DNA of 64,000 bases, from NCBI GenBank assembly GCA_023653785.1, contig JAMKCH010002905.1:1-64000 (forward strand), given 5' to 3'. Source of the stretch: Ophioderma brevispina (Eukaryota; Echinodermata; Ophiuroidea; Amphilepidida; Ophiodermatidae). Below the pieces are notes generated by a model, which ran no database searches, had not been told where the DNA came from, and saw only the letters and a program-made list of their open reading frames with translations. Below, piece by piece: positions 1-12,016 of the stretch. Numbering within the stretch: position 1 is the first letter of the stretch; each line of letters begins with the position of its first letter. Made by a program: the position numbers and the translations under genes.

Positions 1-310
1 GCTTTGACCTAATTTGATAAAGGCTGTAGCAAGATTGTATTGATAAAAGGGACCACTAAACCCCTTCACCTCCTGAACCATACCCTATATATCCGTGCCG
101 AATGTAAATAAATTAGTTTTAATTATCACCTATATGTAATAATAACTTTTGTCGCATGATTAAAAATTACATAAAAAAAACACAGTAATTTGTTTTAAGT
201 AATTTTCCGATGTATTTTTTCATAGGGTGTGCTTTACCCCCACCCCCCCCCCCCCCACAGCTTATATTTCACTGTCATATCATTACTACATCACGCATTT
301 AATTACTTAA

Positions 311-984
311 AGGGCTGAAATCACTTCCAAGAGTTTGGAAAACAATTTGGAATGTTACCTTCTGTAAAAACCTAAATCTGGAAGAGTGTCCCAGGGGAAG
401 GTGGCAGCACTATGAGTTACAGATAGGGTGGGCCATCCATCCAAGAACACCAGTCAGTGGGTTGTACTTGTACATCATTGACATGACTGACCTTGTTTGA
501 TCTGGGTATCATAGATCATACCCAAACAGGGGGTGTATTTTCCTAAATACACTGCGAATGGAAGTTACTGAACTGTGGCCGAGTGAAAGAGATTTACGAG
601 CTCATAGTGAGTTTGTGGCAATTTCTGGACAAGATTCTGACATTACCGCCAGCATTTACCAAACTTGAAAGCTGTTGTCAGCATCTCACAGACCATTGCT
701 ATTGTCTATGTGCTAATCCCGGCTAATATCCCTCTTTCACTGTTCAATTCAATATCTTACTACAAGCCTAAAGTCATGCCTGATTCCGGTCTGAATGCTA
801 TATTGAATTGTGTCGCAAAACATGCTAGATCACTGTAAAAATTCCTGTCATGGGATGTGAACCCTGCTTTCTGTTCCAGAAATTGCCACAAACTGCCACC
901 ACCCCCCCGACTCTTCCTGTTTTTTACAGAATGTAAACATCCAAATTGTTTTCAAACTCGTGAAGTGAACTCAGTAAGGGTCCT
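311..984. mobile_element. Long inverted-repeat element, possible TTAA type
   Basis: Bases 323-383 match the reverse complement of 910-968. A perfect inner 20-base inverted pair lies at 610-629 and 874-893. The left end follows TTAA (307-310) and starts AGGG; the right end reads CCTT without a clean TTAA. It is non-coding. The TTAA assignment is weaker here than for the copies further along. Confidence 0.5.
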
Positions 985-1431
985 TTTCATTATGTAATTT
1001 TTTTTCACAAAAAATAAAAAATTAAATACATAAATAAACTGATTCGTAGTTTACTACAGGTTTGGTTGATCTTATTTGTCATCATGTATCATATCGTATT
1101 ATTTCTTAATATCCCCCCCCCCAACTAGTTTTTTTATCAATGGAGCAGTGGGGTGTGCAAACCAAATAACTAGACAATTTTCCTCAATTGTTTTCAGTTA
1201 AATGGTATGTTTTTGCAACCAATTTTGTAATGATAATTGAGGTGGACGCATTCATATGCTATCCTGGCGGCGCAGCGGCGGTGGTGGTGGGTGGTGGGGG
1301 GTGCCTCCATATCTTTTGTGATATCACTGCCTTCCTTGAACCCCATTTTGACATGCAAACATGACACCCAATGACCCCCAGTCACTTCAATCTGCAACCA
1401 ATGAACGCCCCTTTTTTCATAATATCAACAT

Positions 1432-2520
1432 AAAGCTTCATACCCCATTATGTACCATTTTAGGCACATATAAGTCGCATATTGAGTCCCCCATGGGTTG
1501 CAACTCCAAAAATACTTGCTTGTACCACTTCACCAGACTCCACAGATGACTATACTCTCTCTCCAACTACCGTGAGAATTGAACAAATTAACTTCCTAAT
1601 TGTGGTCTTTTTGTATCTTTTTAAAAAGCAATTTTCAGTGAAGTATTTCTTAATAAGGGGGTCATTTTAGTGACCCCCTACACTTATTTACAACACTCCT
1701 ATAATTTTTACTACATCAAGTACATTATACTTAAATACCTTGAATAAGCTTAATTTTAGGTCATTACACGGTCATAATATCTTTATTTGTCTTCATATGT
1801 ACCAAAATATAGTATTTTTTTCTTTTTTGACCCCCACCCCCAGAAAATACCCCACCTATATAGGGGATGCGTTCAGGATTCGGGGCTTCTTTTACCTAAC
1901 ATATCTTATTACCTCATAAAAATTCTGATTTCGAAAAAGCACCTGAAGATAAGCTTTTCCTTCCACCCTGAAGCTATTTTCGTACCATCTGGTATAGGCA
2001 CATATAAGTCGCAATGAAGTGCACCCCCCCCCCCCTGGTTTGCCACCCCAAAATACTGCTTTGCCACCTCACCGACCTCCACCAGACCTTCTACTATCCC
2101 TGAAACTACTGTTCTGGATTGAACAAATAACTTACTTTCCTGATTGTGCTATTTTTGTATAATTTTCAGGAATTTCACTGTTTTCTAATAATTGGGGTCA
2201 TTTGTTAGTGACCCCCTACAACTTATTTAACCCTCGTATCATACTACATGAAGTACATTATACTTAAAATACCTGAATAAGCTTAATTCTTAGGTCATGA
2301 TACAACGGTCAGATATCTTATTGTCTTCTTATGTCATAATATAGATTTTTCTTTAATGTTTTTTGACCCCGCCAAAATAAAACCCCACCCGTCCCCCCCC
2401 CCCATATGAGGATGCGTTTTCAGGATTCGTCGGCCTTTTTATTACCTAACTATTGGTCTTAATTCCTCATAAAATTCGATCTAAAAAAACCCCATGAGAT
2501 AACTTTCCTTTCAGGTGATA
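1432..2520. repeat. Tandem duplication of about 534 bp, two diverged copies
   Basis: Copy 1 (about 1432-1965) and copy 2 (about 1966-2520) share the landmarks GGCACATATAAGTCGC (1463 and 1997) and GTGACCCCCTAC, the TACATTATACTTAAA stretch, and CTTAGGTCAT-like stretches in the same order. Differences are mostly one-base insertions and deletions plus C-run length. There is no coding signal. Confidence 0.7.
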
Positions 2521-3174
2521 CCTGCTTCATTTTTAGACCCGGACTATTTATGTTTTAATTGTGAAAACACAAGGCATACTCAGATTATTTGACATAACGT
2601 TAATATTAAGCTCGTTCTGGATATGATTTTTGCACTGTTAGTGCAAAACAAATTACTTATTAAATATACTATCCTAAAATTACGCTTGGTTGGAAGATTT
2701 TATTGTAAACAGAAACGGAAATGGGTCATTTTGTTTAAAAACCCATTTTTTAAGATAAATATGCTAATATATTTATTTTACGAATGATATATGAAATTAT
2801 TATTTGCAATACTGAGAAACACACTTTGTTAGCTAACGAATTCTGAAAACCCGAGTTCTGTAAGTATTGTTGATTTTGATTTATGGGCAATAATCTAACT
2901 CCCGGTATACATTAATTTATTATGTAAATTTCATGTTAATGAGGCTGTAACTTTTTTAATATTTGTGTAAAATCTTGTAAAAATGATGGTGAGAAGCCTC
3001 AGATACTGGACCTTAAATTGAGACCAAAAAATAAAACATGTACTCCAAAAATTACTTTTCACTTAACGAAGCGAAGTTTCGCTATCATCTGCAGCCCTAA
3101 CATGTATAGTCAGGCTGCAATTTTGTTATCTACTTCAGAAGTTTGGCTAAGTTTTATTTTTTTCATACGCTTAA

Positions 3175-3521
3175 AGGGGGATGGCCCGATTTAAGGATAT
3201 GAAGTTTTCATCTTGATAGATTGGCCTTCACTCCAAAACCCCACCTGTAAAGTTTCGCGCCGATATTTCAATCCGTTTAGATGCGAGAGCTGAAAACGTG
3301 ATTTTGTAAGCCCCATAGAGTACTGTGTAAAATTAATATTGGTCGACCAAAATGGGGCACGTTTTCGCTCATAACTTCCAAACCAAACATCCTTTGGCTC
3401 TAATATTTCACAGGGGAAATGAGAAATATAGTAGCTTTCTTCTGATACCAAAATGTTGACCACTTCCGGTAAAATCTGGGGCTTCTGGGGACGAGGCTAT
3501 TAGCGATCGGGCCATGGACCT
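3175..3521 (-). mobile_element. TTAA-flanked MITE, family A, copy 1 (347 bp)
   Basis: The element is flanked by TTAA at 3171-3174 and 3522-3525. Its ends are AGGGGGATGGCCCGAT and the reverse complement of AGGTCCATGGCCCGAT. A copy of identical length and opposite orientation lies at 32868-33214. TTAA target duplication is the hallmark of piggyBac-type transposases. The 90-codon open frame inside is a by-product; no transposase is encoded. Confidence 0.8.
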
Positions 3522-3544
3522 TTAATGACATCATAAGAAATAAA

Positions 3545-4090
3545 TTTCAACTTGGTGTGAAATTCTCAGTGTACTTTTTCATGATTGGGGCTTTTTTTTC
3601 AAAATGGCGGTCAAATTCTACAAAAAAAACTATAAAATGGAATGTTTCCCATAACATCTTGTTCATTTGAAGTAAATATTGCGAGTTAAAGCAATTTCAT
3701 AAGATTCTACTCCACCCGTTATCCATTTACCATGCAAAGACATTGAAAGGGGCCCTTAAAACATGATTTCCAATTATGCAGCTGTAAAAATAGTACATAA
3801 TTGTACCTGCATGTTATTTTGTACTAATGCACTTATTGACATTGTACGGGAGATGTTCCAAATTGGTGTGAAATTCACAATGTTATTTTTCATGGGATGG
3901 GGCCTTTTTTAATGGCTGCCAAAATCATCAAACACACTATAAAGTGGAATATTTCCCAAAATATCTAACTTGCACATTTCAAGTAATATTTAAAATATTG
4001 AAAGTTAAGCAGTTCAATAAGGATTCACATCGATAAATAACATGAGAAACAGAGGGAAGTCCAGCCCCCGCTGCAAATGATGGTGTTTTT
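3545..4090. repeat. Diverged direct repeat pair, period about 305 bp
   Basis: Bases 3545-3715 and 3850-4025 share the order TTGGTGTGAAATTC, TTTTTCATG, GGGGC, ACTATAAA-TGGAAT, TTTCCC and CATTTCAAGTAA-like stretches. The end of the unit (about 4020-4090: GGATTCACA, AACATGAGAAAC, CCAGCCCC, GCTGCAAATGA) reappears at 29276-29340, so this is a dispersed family. No coding signal. Confidence 0.5.
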
Positions 4091-6602
4091 TAATTATTAT
4101 TATTTTACGATGGTGAACTAAACCTGCACTTTGGCGTAATGTTGTATTAATCGATCTCTGAGGTTTCAAAATGTGAAAAGTATGCCTAAAATTACCAGTA
4201 AGATGTAAACACGGAAAAAACAAGGACGCCAAAAGGTCAAAATTCAACCCTTTTCGACTTTTTTTTTCTGACGTGCATGCGTACCAAGTAGTACATTGAG
4301 TGATTCCCCCCGCGCACGGAATACGGCACATACCGTAGATATTGGTCTGGAGTTTCGTGAACCAGGTGGAACCAATAATAGGTACACAATACGCAGAATA
4401 CTGCATGCTATTTCAATCGCAATTTCGCAAGGAACATCTTTAATAAAAGGAATCGTCAATTCAACTAGTTATTTATCGTTTAACTAACTTGCTGCTGATC
4501 TACACTGTTATAACCGGTTCGCATAAATTCTAATTCAAGTAAGTATAGTGCTGAAACATGCACGTTTTCTCTGTAGTTTATATAATCGTCATATCGTCTA
4601 GGCCTAATGATATGCACGAAACGTTTTCCAGAAAGTGGCTTAATGCATGAGATAAATATTTAATAAAATCCAGTTCTTCATGACAATTTCCCTCTTGGCC
4701 TCTGTACTTGTAAGCTCGTTATCTTCTACATTTGGCTTAAATGTTGCCTGGCATACTGCGTTTTCTTAGGACACAATGGCATGAAAAATTATTCAGTACA
4801 AATTTGAAAACAATTTGAATATTTGCATGCTCTTAAAACAGCAAGAGTTGCAGGCAATTCCTGCCACGGAAAATCAAGGTGTTGACATCCTTGCCCGAAT
4901 TTACAGTGTATCTAGCATGTTGGGTTTTTTTTTTGTCCCAATGCAAAAGCATTCAGACCGGTGTGGCAGGTAATTTTTGCGCTAACTTTTGATCAACAAA
5001 TGTGTCTATACATGAATATCATAGACTCGTTCTCATTGATATTAATACCACAAAGGTCACAGACCGGTCAAACAAGGTGCATGCCGTGCGAATCAACTCT
5101 GGCGTGTGTTTTCTTGTGTTACACCATAGATGTTAATAAAATAATAAATAAGTAAAGGTAAATGCCGTACGCCCGCGTTGAAGAATGTTTTGAAAATTGT
5201 AAGTATTCATTACAGTCATCCATTCGAAACCTCGCACGCGCATGCGCCGTAACCTGTTGGGCTGGAAATGGTACATCGTTGTATGCAAATGAGTGAATAT
5301 ATGAATAAATTGGTACACCAGATTATGGAAATCAGGGAATCGAATGAATAAATTGGTACACCACGCTATGTAAGTCAGTACGCGCTGCGGCAAAAGGTGG
5401 TTACGGCTTTTGCGCTGGCGTTCGACGTCTAGTGTTATATTTGATGTCTATGTGTTACACGCTATTTCTGCGTCGTCTGCTGAATTAATGTCGCCGGCGA
5501 CATTAATTATAAAATTGTTCTGTTTACTCATAAGCGCGCTGATTTGTGCTTAATAATTTCAGGTGAGGAATAATGTATATAAAAGCTTTACAACCGTGCA
5601 AAAATAGCAATTTTGAAAAAAAAAATATAGAGGGCGCCCTTTTTGTACCAAATGTGCCATTGTGTATTTAAATGAAGTTTCATTGTATGGCTATTAAATT
5701 AAGACAATGTATTCTATAATTATGCATTTATATTAAGAGCACAATTCAAATTCTTTGCAATAAATGTTGAAATTTCATGCAAAAATAATAAAAACAATCG
5801 GATTTTCTAACCGTTTCCTTTATATGAACGGATATTACCATTCTGACCTACACAGTATAATTTCGAGTGAAAACTGCAACTTTGACTACCTTCCCCAATC
5901 CCCCCTCCGGAAAAGTGGTCATTTTTTTCTAAAATGAGGAGCGCAAATAAATCAAAGCCTTTTTGGCACTTATTTTAACGTTTTTTGGCGAAGGGAAAAA
6001 CATAGGGGTTGCACCTCTCTGGTAGACTGGAGTTAAACTAAAATTGCATCGTGTTGTTCTGATCGAAATTATAACAAAGCATGGAGATGAGGTCTGATGA
6101 GCAGCCAGGGGGCACTGAAAGCACAAAAAACACTATCACCAAAGGGTGCAGTGCTCACACACACAATGTAAAAGCCATAAAAACTATAATTATAAAAAGC
6201 ATCAAAAATATAATTATAATTCATCATGTTCCATAAAATGAGACTTCAATATAGATTTAAAAACAGATTTGCTACAGGTGAGGAAGTAGACTCTATAGTA
6301 GTTGGTGGAATAGCAGACCATTGCACTGGGAAGTTAACTAAGAGGCAGTATTTATATGAATCTGTTTTTGCGGTGATCGAATGCTTGAAAGTTAAGGCCT
6401 TCTTTCTAGCATTGACACACCACCTGCAAAATTGAAACAGACTAGCATTATTTAAGCAAGAACAAGCAAAAGAAATGGAAAGGTAAGTCTAGTTTTCAAA
6501 GTTGTGAGTTAGCGTAGCCTCAGTTGATTATCATTCGCCTGAAAAGATCAGATACCGGGGTTCACCACGAGGAGGTTGATAATCTTGACCTTGAGCATGG
6601 TG
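4091..6602. other. Intergenic stretch without recognised genes
   Basis: Only short open frames without family resemblance are present. Two small structures stand out: a 26-base perfect palindrome at 5483-5508, and two near copies of ATGAATAAATTGGTACACCA at about 5300 and 5345. AT content is high. Confidence 0.4.
5483..5508. repeat. Perfect 26-bp palindrome
   Basis: The sequence reads AATTAATGTCGCC and then its exact reverse complement, centred on GCCGGC. There is no spacer. It may be a MITE core, a binding site for a dimeric protein, or chance; nothing nearby decides. Confidence 0.6.
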
Positions 6603-7257
6603 CAACAGCTCTCACACAAAGGAGCTGGACACAGTACTCAACGAGACCTTGAGAACCATCACTGGCTGCCTCCATCCTACTCCATCTAATTTCCTACCAG
6701 TGCTTTAAGGCATTGCACCTGCAGTACTTCGGAGAGAACACCACATGCACAAACTAGTGAATAAGGTTCGGCTGGACAACAAGCACCTGCTGCATAACAC
6801 TGTCAAAGAATCACACCAACTCGGTAGACAGCGACTGCGCTCTCGCCGACCTTTTTGCCGACACTCTGCTAAACTCTCCAGTTCCCCATTCAACATCTTA
6901 CAGACATGGAATACTGCCTGGCTAGACACTCCAAGACCAGATCAACTCTCTATTACACCTAGGACAGAACTACCACCTGGCAGCAATCTCCCTCGCAAGG
7001 AATGGGTCACCTTAAACCGGATTCGCACAGGAGTCGGTCGCTTCAATAGCAATATGCACCGATGGGGGCTGCGGCCATCGCCAGCCTGCCAATGTGGTTC
7101 TCCATCACAGACTGCGGATCACATTCTCAATGAGTGCCCTACCTTTCGTCCACCGGTGGACTCAGATTTCTCAAACCCCAACCAATCAACAGTGAGTTGG
7201 CTCCAACGCTTACAACATATTTAGCTGCTGCCTCATACGCAAGAAGAAGAAAAGTTG
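6603..7257 (+). mobile_element. Jockey-like LINE, 3' fragment of ORF2
   Basis: The frame reads SSHTKELDTVLNETLRTI, then TGC, PTPSNFLPVL, a stop codon, GIAPAVLRRE, and continues open to 7224. The tail has CQCG...QTADHILNECP, the cysteine-histidine motif at the C-terminus of Jockey-like LINE ORF2 proteins, after LNRIRTGVGRFNSNMHRWGL. The 3' end is a GAAGAAGAA-type tail. The copy is 5'-truncated (no endonuclease or catalytic RT motifs) and carries a nonsense codon, so it is dead. Confidence 0.8.
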
Positions 7258-7543
7258 TGAGTTTTACAGTTTTTAGTCTATTTTCATTATGATTGCTCCC
7301 CCTGCATTGACAAAGAATCATCCTAGTAGTACGATGCTGAATTTGTTCCAATTTTTTCCACATTGCACTTCTTGTGTACATTCCAAACTGGAGAACAATA
7401 ATCAAGAATTAGCAAAATGAGAGTCTGGTAAAGTTTGAGCAGAACATAAGAGTTCTTATTACCCGCAACAACTCTAATAAAACAGAGCAGTTAATTGCAG
7501 TTTTTAACAATGCTATTTTACGTGACAATTCCAGGAAAGAATA

Positions 7544-7694
7544 GGTAGACGTTTCATATAGAAGTTCCACAGATACAAATGAGGTATTACAATTGATTCC
7601 GTCATGCGCTGTATGACGTTGCGCAGTAGCGCTTGACGGAATGAATGGCAATACCTCATTTGCATCCATGGGAATTCTATATGAAACGTCTACC
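7544..7694. mobile_element. Foldback hairpin element of 151 bp
   Basis: The left arm (7544-about 7610, starting GGTAGACGTTTCATATAGAA) matches the reverse complement of the right arm (about 7627-7694), with a handful of mismatches and a short GC-rich loop. It lies about 100 bases before the ATG of the putative LU-like gene and so could form part of its promoter or 5' exon. Open frames on both strands across it mirror each other and are not genes. Confidence 0.8.
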
Positions 7695-7796
7695 AAGATC
7701 ACTGGATCACCCCAAGCCGAAGATTGTCAGTTGCATCAAGACCAGTATCTTTTTCTATCTTTTCCAGACTGCCGAATTTCAACTTTCAAAGTCATC

Positions 7797-8572
7797 ATGA
7801 AGTATTTCATTGTTCTGGCATCACTTTTTGCTCTAACAATGCTCGGTGAGTATATGTATTTTAAAGAAGATTTCCTTTTCCCTCTTTCTGAAAGAAAAAC
7901 TAAAATCATGTTTCTTGTATTTATTATGGTAAACTGGTGACAAAACATGGGATGCAGAAAGGGATAACTGTCCGATGCGTGAAACGCCGATGGAAACTGT
8001 TTTCCGGATCAGTAATCTGTAAACTCTCTAAATTCCAAAGATTGAAATTTCAATCTTATTGAGTGTGCACTCACCACAGACGCAGAAAGATTGAAAAGTC
8101 AGTCTTTTAGATTGACATTTCAATCTTTGGAGTTAAGATAAAATTACAATTAAAATAAATCTAAAAGATTGACCTTCCAATCTTTCTTCGTCTGTGGTGA
8201 GTGCACACGCAATAAGATTGAAATTCAATCTTTGGAATTTAGAGAGAACGGTTTAATTATTTCATTAAGGGAGAATCCTATCATTTTGAAAAAGAAAATA
8301 ATGTCTGCAATGCTGAAGGAGTACTGTCACGTTCGACAAGAACTCGTGGTCAAAACTGCATATAAAAATCCCATTTTGTGGACCATAATTTCTTTTTAGT
8401 GCTTTCTACATATCTGAGTCATCACGTATCAGAATTACGAATCCTTTGCATTTCATATACCACAGATGGCGTTGTCTTGGCACAAAAGCAGTGTTACTTT
8501 TGCACTGGTACGGAAGGGCTTAAAACAGGCTGTGAGGACGGAAAGTTGACTCCAACTCAAAGACCGTTCTGA
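7797..8572 (+). CDS. Putative secreted Ly6/uPAR-like small protein, two exons, probably broken or incomplete
   Basis: Exon 1 coding part is 7797-7845 and encodes MKYFIVLASLFALTML, a signal-peptide-like stretch. It is followed by the good donor G|GTGAGT. A strong acceptor (pyrimidine tract then CAG ending at 7767) suggests this exon begins at 7768 and has an upstream 5'UTR exon. Exon 2 starts at 8466 after CCACAG. The phase-1 joint gives Asp-Gly and then a likely cleavage point before QKQCYFC. The CxxC after the leader and a further Cys 14 residues on resemble the start of an LU (Ly6/uPAR) domain. This frame stops at 8570-8572, giving about 51 residues. The next frame stays open with two more Cys codons up to a GTAAGT donor at 8602, which suggests a one-base indel (mutation or sequence error). 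No further exon was found. Intron 7846-8465 holds a foldback element. Function is unknown. Confidence 0.45.
8024..8246. mobile_element. Foldback hairpin element of 223 bp
   Basis: Left arm 8024-about 8113 (CTCTCTAAATTCCAAAGATT...) pairs with right arm about 8158-8246. Agreement is high, including GTGCACTCACCACAGACG in both. Short AAGATTGAAAT motifs recur within each arm. It sits in the intron of the putative LU-like gene, so a transcript would contain a stem of about 88 pairs. Confidence 0.85.
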
Positions 8573-8602
8573 AAAGTAACTGTCCTAACAACATGTGTGC
8601 CG

Positions 8603-9875
8603 TAAGTCAACCTTGATCTGATCTTGAAGGTTTGATTCAACAATAGGCTAGAGCTACACAACAATTTATAAAAGTAGTACATACCAGCAATAACAGATTC
8701 AGATAAAAGCATAAGTTTAGACACAAAAATCAAGTCAATATCATTTTAAGCAAGATATAAAGAAAATGTCAATTTTAGTGCAAATTGGCGGTCATATTGA
8801 AAAATAATATACCTGAAAGAATACATTTAAAAAATGTCATATTTGGATGCACTTATTAATCGTAAATACTCAATTCAAAGACTTCTTTATAGTACTCAAA
8901 ATATGAAAATAATGAAGGCTGATAATTGCCACAAATACCCTTATTTCATTTGAGATATGTTAACAACACAAAAATAATTGTGCAAAAAATATTCACAATT
9001 TATCATTTTACATTTGTTGCTGTAACTTAATTGATTGTTGAAGTTGATACTTTGAAGTAAACCAAAGTTATACAAATTATAAAAAACAATGTGTCTTATC
9101 TTATTTTCACTTCAAACTTTTGATAGATAGTTCAAAATCTCTTATAGTAGTCCTTTCACGTTTTCGTATGATGTTGCTTATTTTAATTAGCAATATATTA
9201 ATTTGAAAGAAAAAATAATGTATATAACTTAAATGTCTAAGGTAACGTAGTATTACTAATATTGAGGTTAAGTCGGTTTCGATTCTGGTTCGATTCCTAG
9301 TTAAGTAGGCCTACATGTATAAAATTTACCTACATGATTAACTAACTGCTAACGTATTTAGATGAATAATGCAATGTGAAACAAGGCACATAGTACTTCA
9401 AACCTTTCTCTTTTCTTTTCCCCATTTCCCCACATACCTACGACATAATTCGAGTTCCAATAATTGGACTGACTTGATCAATTTTGTGTGTGTATACTTA
9501 CTAAGAAAGCGCAATAAAGTAGTGTAATATTGATTACATGTAGAAATTAATGAGTTGTACAGATCTTGAACAATCTCAATTAAAATACATGATTTGTGAA
9601 AACTTTAAAATTAAAATTTAATGTAACCCGGTGGCACTTTTAATACATTCTTAGAGGCTTTTCATATAACTTTTTCAAAATCTTATTGTTATATGTTGTT
9701 ACACCATTCATAAATGTTGACCTAAGTCCTTTTTAAATCATTTTGTATCAAATCTTTATATTTAATTTAAGAAAAATTGACAAACAACTCAAACATTTCA
9801 CCAATATTCAGAAAAGAGTTAGTATGGAGGTTTAGGTGCCGTACGCGTACGTGAAATATGTAATTAATCGATCCA
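8603..9875. other. AT-rich non-coding stretch
   Basis: No convincing exon was found here, in particular none with the cysteine pattern needed to finish an LU domain. There are no long open frames and no clear repeats. Confidence 0.4.
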
Positions 9876-10648
9876 TGAGCAACAAGTCACCAGAGGAATT
9901 GGAACGCATGCTAAATGACATTCACAGCACCAGCAAACCTGTCGGACTCAGCATGCATGTTGGGAAAACCAAAGTGATGTTTAATGACCACACCAGGAAA
10001 TCCAAGATAACTGTAGACGGGAAAGTCATTGAAGAGGTCAACAGCTACATCTACCTTGGGAAGACAGTGACGCGTGATGGTGACTTACTGCCTGAGATCA
10101 GAAGGAGAATTGGACTAGGCTGGGCAGCATTTGCAAAAGTGAAAAACATCATGAAAAATAAGAAGACAAGTATGGAGTTAAAGAGAAAGGTGTTCAATAA
10201 ATACATTCTTCCTGTTATGACATACGGCAGTGAAACGTGGGCTTTGAATAACACCACGATGGAGATGTTTGCAGTTGCACAGAGGAAGATGGAGCGAATC
10301 ATGCTTGGCATCAGACTCCAAGATAAAAAGAGAAACTGCTGGATCCGATCACAGACAGGAGTTACTGATATTATCGACTGCATTAGGAGTGCCAAACATA
10401 GATGGGCAGGCCATGTTGCTAGACTGCAGGATAATAGGTGGACCAACAGAGTGACAGAGTGGACCCCCAGAGAATGGACCAGAAAGCCAGGACGTCCAAC
10501 AACCAGATGGAGAGACGAAATGACAAAACAACTTGGTCCAACTTGGACAAGAATGACCAAAGATAGAGATTTGTGGAAGCATTCTAGGGAGGGTTCCTCC
10601 ATTGTGAGTGATCAAAGCCCTGGATATGGATATGGATATGGATATGAG
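9876..10648 (+). mobile_element. RTE-type LINE, 5'-truncated, with hexanucleotide tail
   Basis: The open frame covers the region just after the RT catalytic box to the C-terminus: SPEELERMLNDI, GKTKVMF, YLGKTVTRDGDLLPEI, LPVMTYGSETWAL, AKHRWAGHVARLQDNRWTNR and GRPTTRWRDE. These are typical of RTE/BovB-like elements. The frame is intact to the end, followed by about four copies of GGATAT (10621-10646), the short tandem tail usual for RTE insertions. The endonuclease and the YADD box are missing, so it is not autonomous. The unbroken frame suggests a fairly young copy. Confidence 0.88.
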
Positions 10649-10959
10649 CAACAAAATCCGAATTCTACGTACAAGAAAACGCACTGCACATGGCAACTAA
10701 ACCTCTCGATTCCTTTAACTCAATGTCATAATTATTATTCTCCCAATTTTATGCTGCTCTATTTTGTAAATGCGCTTATACCAATTGAAGCGCATTAAGA
10801 TATACCAGACGCGTGTGTGATATTAAATTTCGTTTAGAGAATCATTTATGCTAATATAAATGTTCATGAGGTGATTCGTTTGGTGATGGGTTTATTGCGA
10901 GTGAAATCATCAGTAGGCAGACATTATGCCTGGTACGTTAATTGGTACCATTTGTCATA

Positions 10960-11395
10960 CGCCCGGGGGAACTCCCATCTTGAAGGTGACGCGTATGTAA
11001 AGCTGTTAAGACCCCCATTTTTAGCATCGCTGTCACCAAAAGACCTCATATATTTTGAAAATGAATTTAATGTCACACAAAACCTCCATATTTTTAGAAA
11101 ATTTTACCACTGTCCCCCAAAGTCCCATATGTTTTGGGAAAAAATGAATTTTCACCCAAAGACCTCTATTTTGGGTAACATTTTTGCAAAATTTTCTTAA
11201 AAGACCCCTTTTTTGAAAAATTTTGCAGATTAGTCACAAAAAAAACTATTTTGGGACATTTTGACAGTCTCTTACCCAAAGACCCCTATTTATTGAGTCC
11301 TCTGTCACCGAATGCCGCTGGGTTTAAAAGCGCCAGCATTACACCCATATCCATTTCATATGTGACCACCCCCCCCCCCCCCCCAGGATAATACG
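10960..11395. repeat. Degenerate tandem region of CACCCAAAGACCCC-type units
   Basis: The unit is roughly CACCCAAAGACCCC + TATTTT + GAAAATTTT, about 45-60 bases, repeated imperfectly six or seven times. It ends at a run of 15 or more C near 11370. Similar units recur at 13690-13830, so it is a dispersed family. The open frame through it has repeat-driven composition and is not considered a gene. Confidence 0.6.
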
Positions 11396-11755
11396 TTTTG
11401 ATCACTCGAGAATCTATTATTTTATAAACCAGACATGTTCTGTTTTCAGTGGCCATGGTAATGGAGATTATTTGTTATTATTTGTCGATTCAATACCCTG
11501 TACCATTTTGTGTAGGTGAAGGTCACATGGGGATATAAGAAATCTTTCAATCATAAATTTATGAGGACAGATGAGATAAAACACAGAAGCTATTGTTGGA
11601 TAAATAACTACTACACTTTAAATTATTTTATGGTATGATAGCATGTTAGCATAGTACCATAACCAATTATCAATATATCTTTGTGTTTAATTGAGATTTG
11701 CCAAGAGTAATAAAAACACGAACAGAAAACGCTTGTAATTATAATGTAAGCCTTA

Positions 11756-11795
11756 TTATTATTATTATTATTATTGCTATTATTATTATTATTAT
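11756..11795 (+). repeat. ATT trinucleotide microsatellite
   Basis: About 13 ATT units with one GCT interruption. The TIR element that follows appears to have inserted at its right edge. Confidence 0.9.
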
Positions 11796-11796
11796 T

Positions 11797-12010
11797 CCCA
11801 GCGGGCATAGTCGTTTAGAGCGACGTCGAAACGACGTTGGCACGTCGAAAACAGGTCAACGGTTTTTTATAAATTTACGTCGAAAAATGCAAATTGAATC
11901 GACGTTTAAGAACGACGTCAAATCGATTGGCATTTTCGACATAAATAGTGTGTAAATTTCTAAAACTCTCGACGTCTTTTCGACGTTCCAGCGTCGATTG
12001 CCAACTGGGT
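11797..12010. mobile_element. TIR MITE rich in CGACGT motifs
   Basis: The left end CCCAGCGGGCATAGTCG and the reverse complement of the right end CCCAGTTGGCAATCGACG form imperfect terminal inverted repeats. Flanks are ATTATT on the left and TTATTAT on the right, but the left side is a microsatellite, so the target duplication cannot be sized. CGACGT/ACGTCG occurs many times inside, giving an unusual CpG-rich patch. No transposase is encoded. Confidence 0.65.
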
Positions 12011-12016
12011 TATTAT

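Noticed and set aside
3191..3463. 90-codon minus-strand frame
   Set aside because: Lies wholly within a TTAA MITE whose second copy does not keep the frame.
10051..10696. 183- and 115-codon minus-strand frames
   Set aside because: Antisense shadows of the RTE reading frame; no family resemblance.
11623..11955. Frames with Asn and Ile runs next to CGACGT-rich DNA
   Set aside because: Made by the ATT microsatellite plus a MITE.
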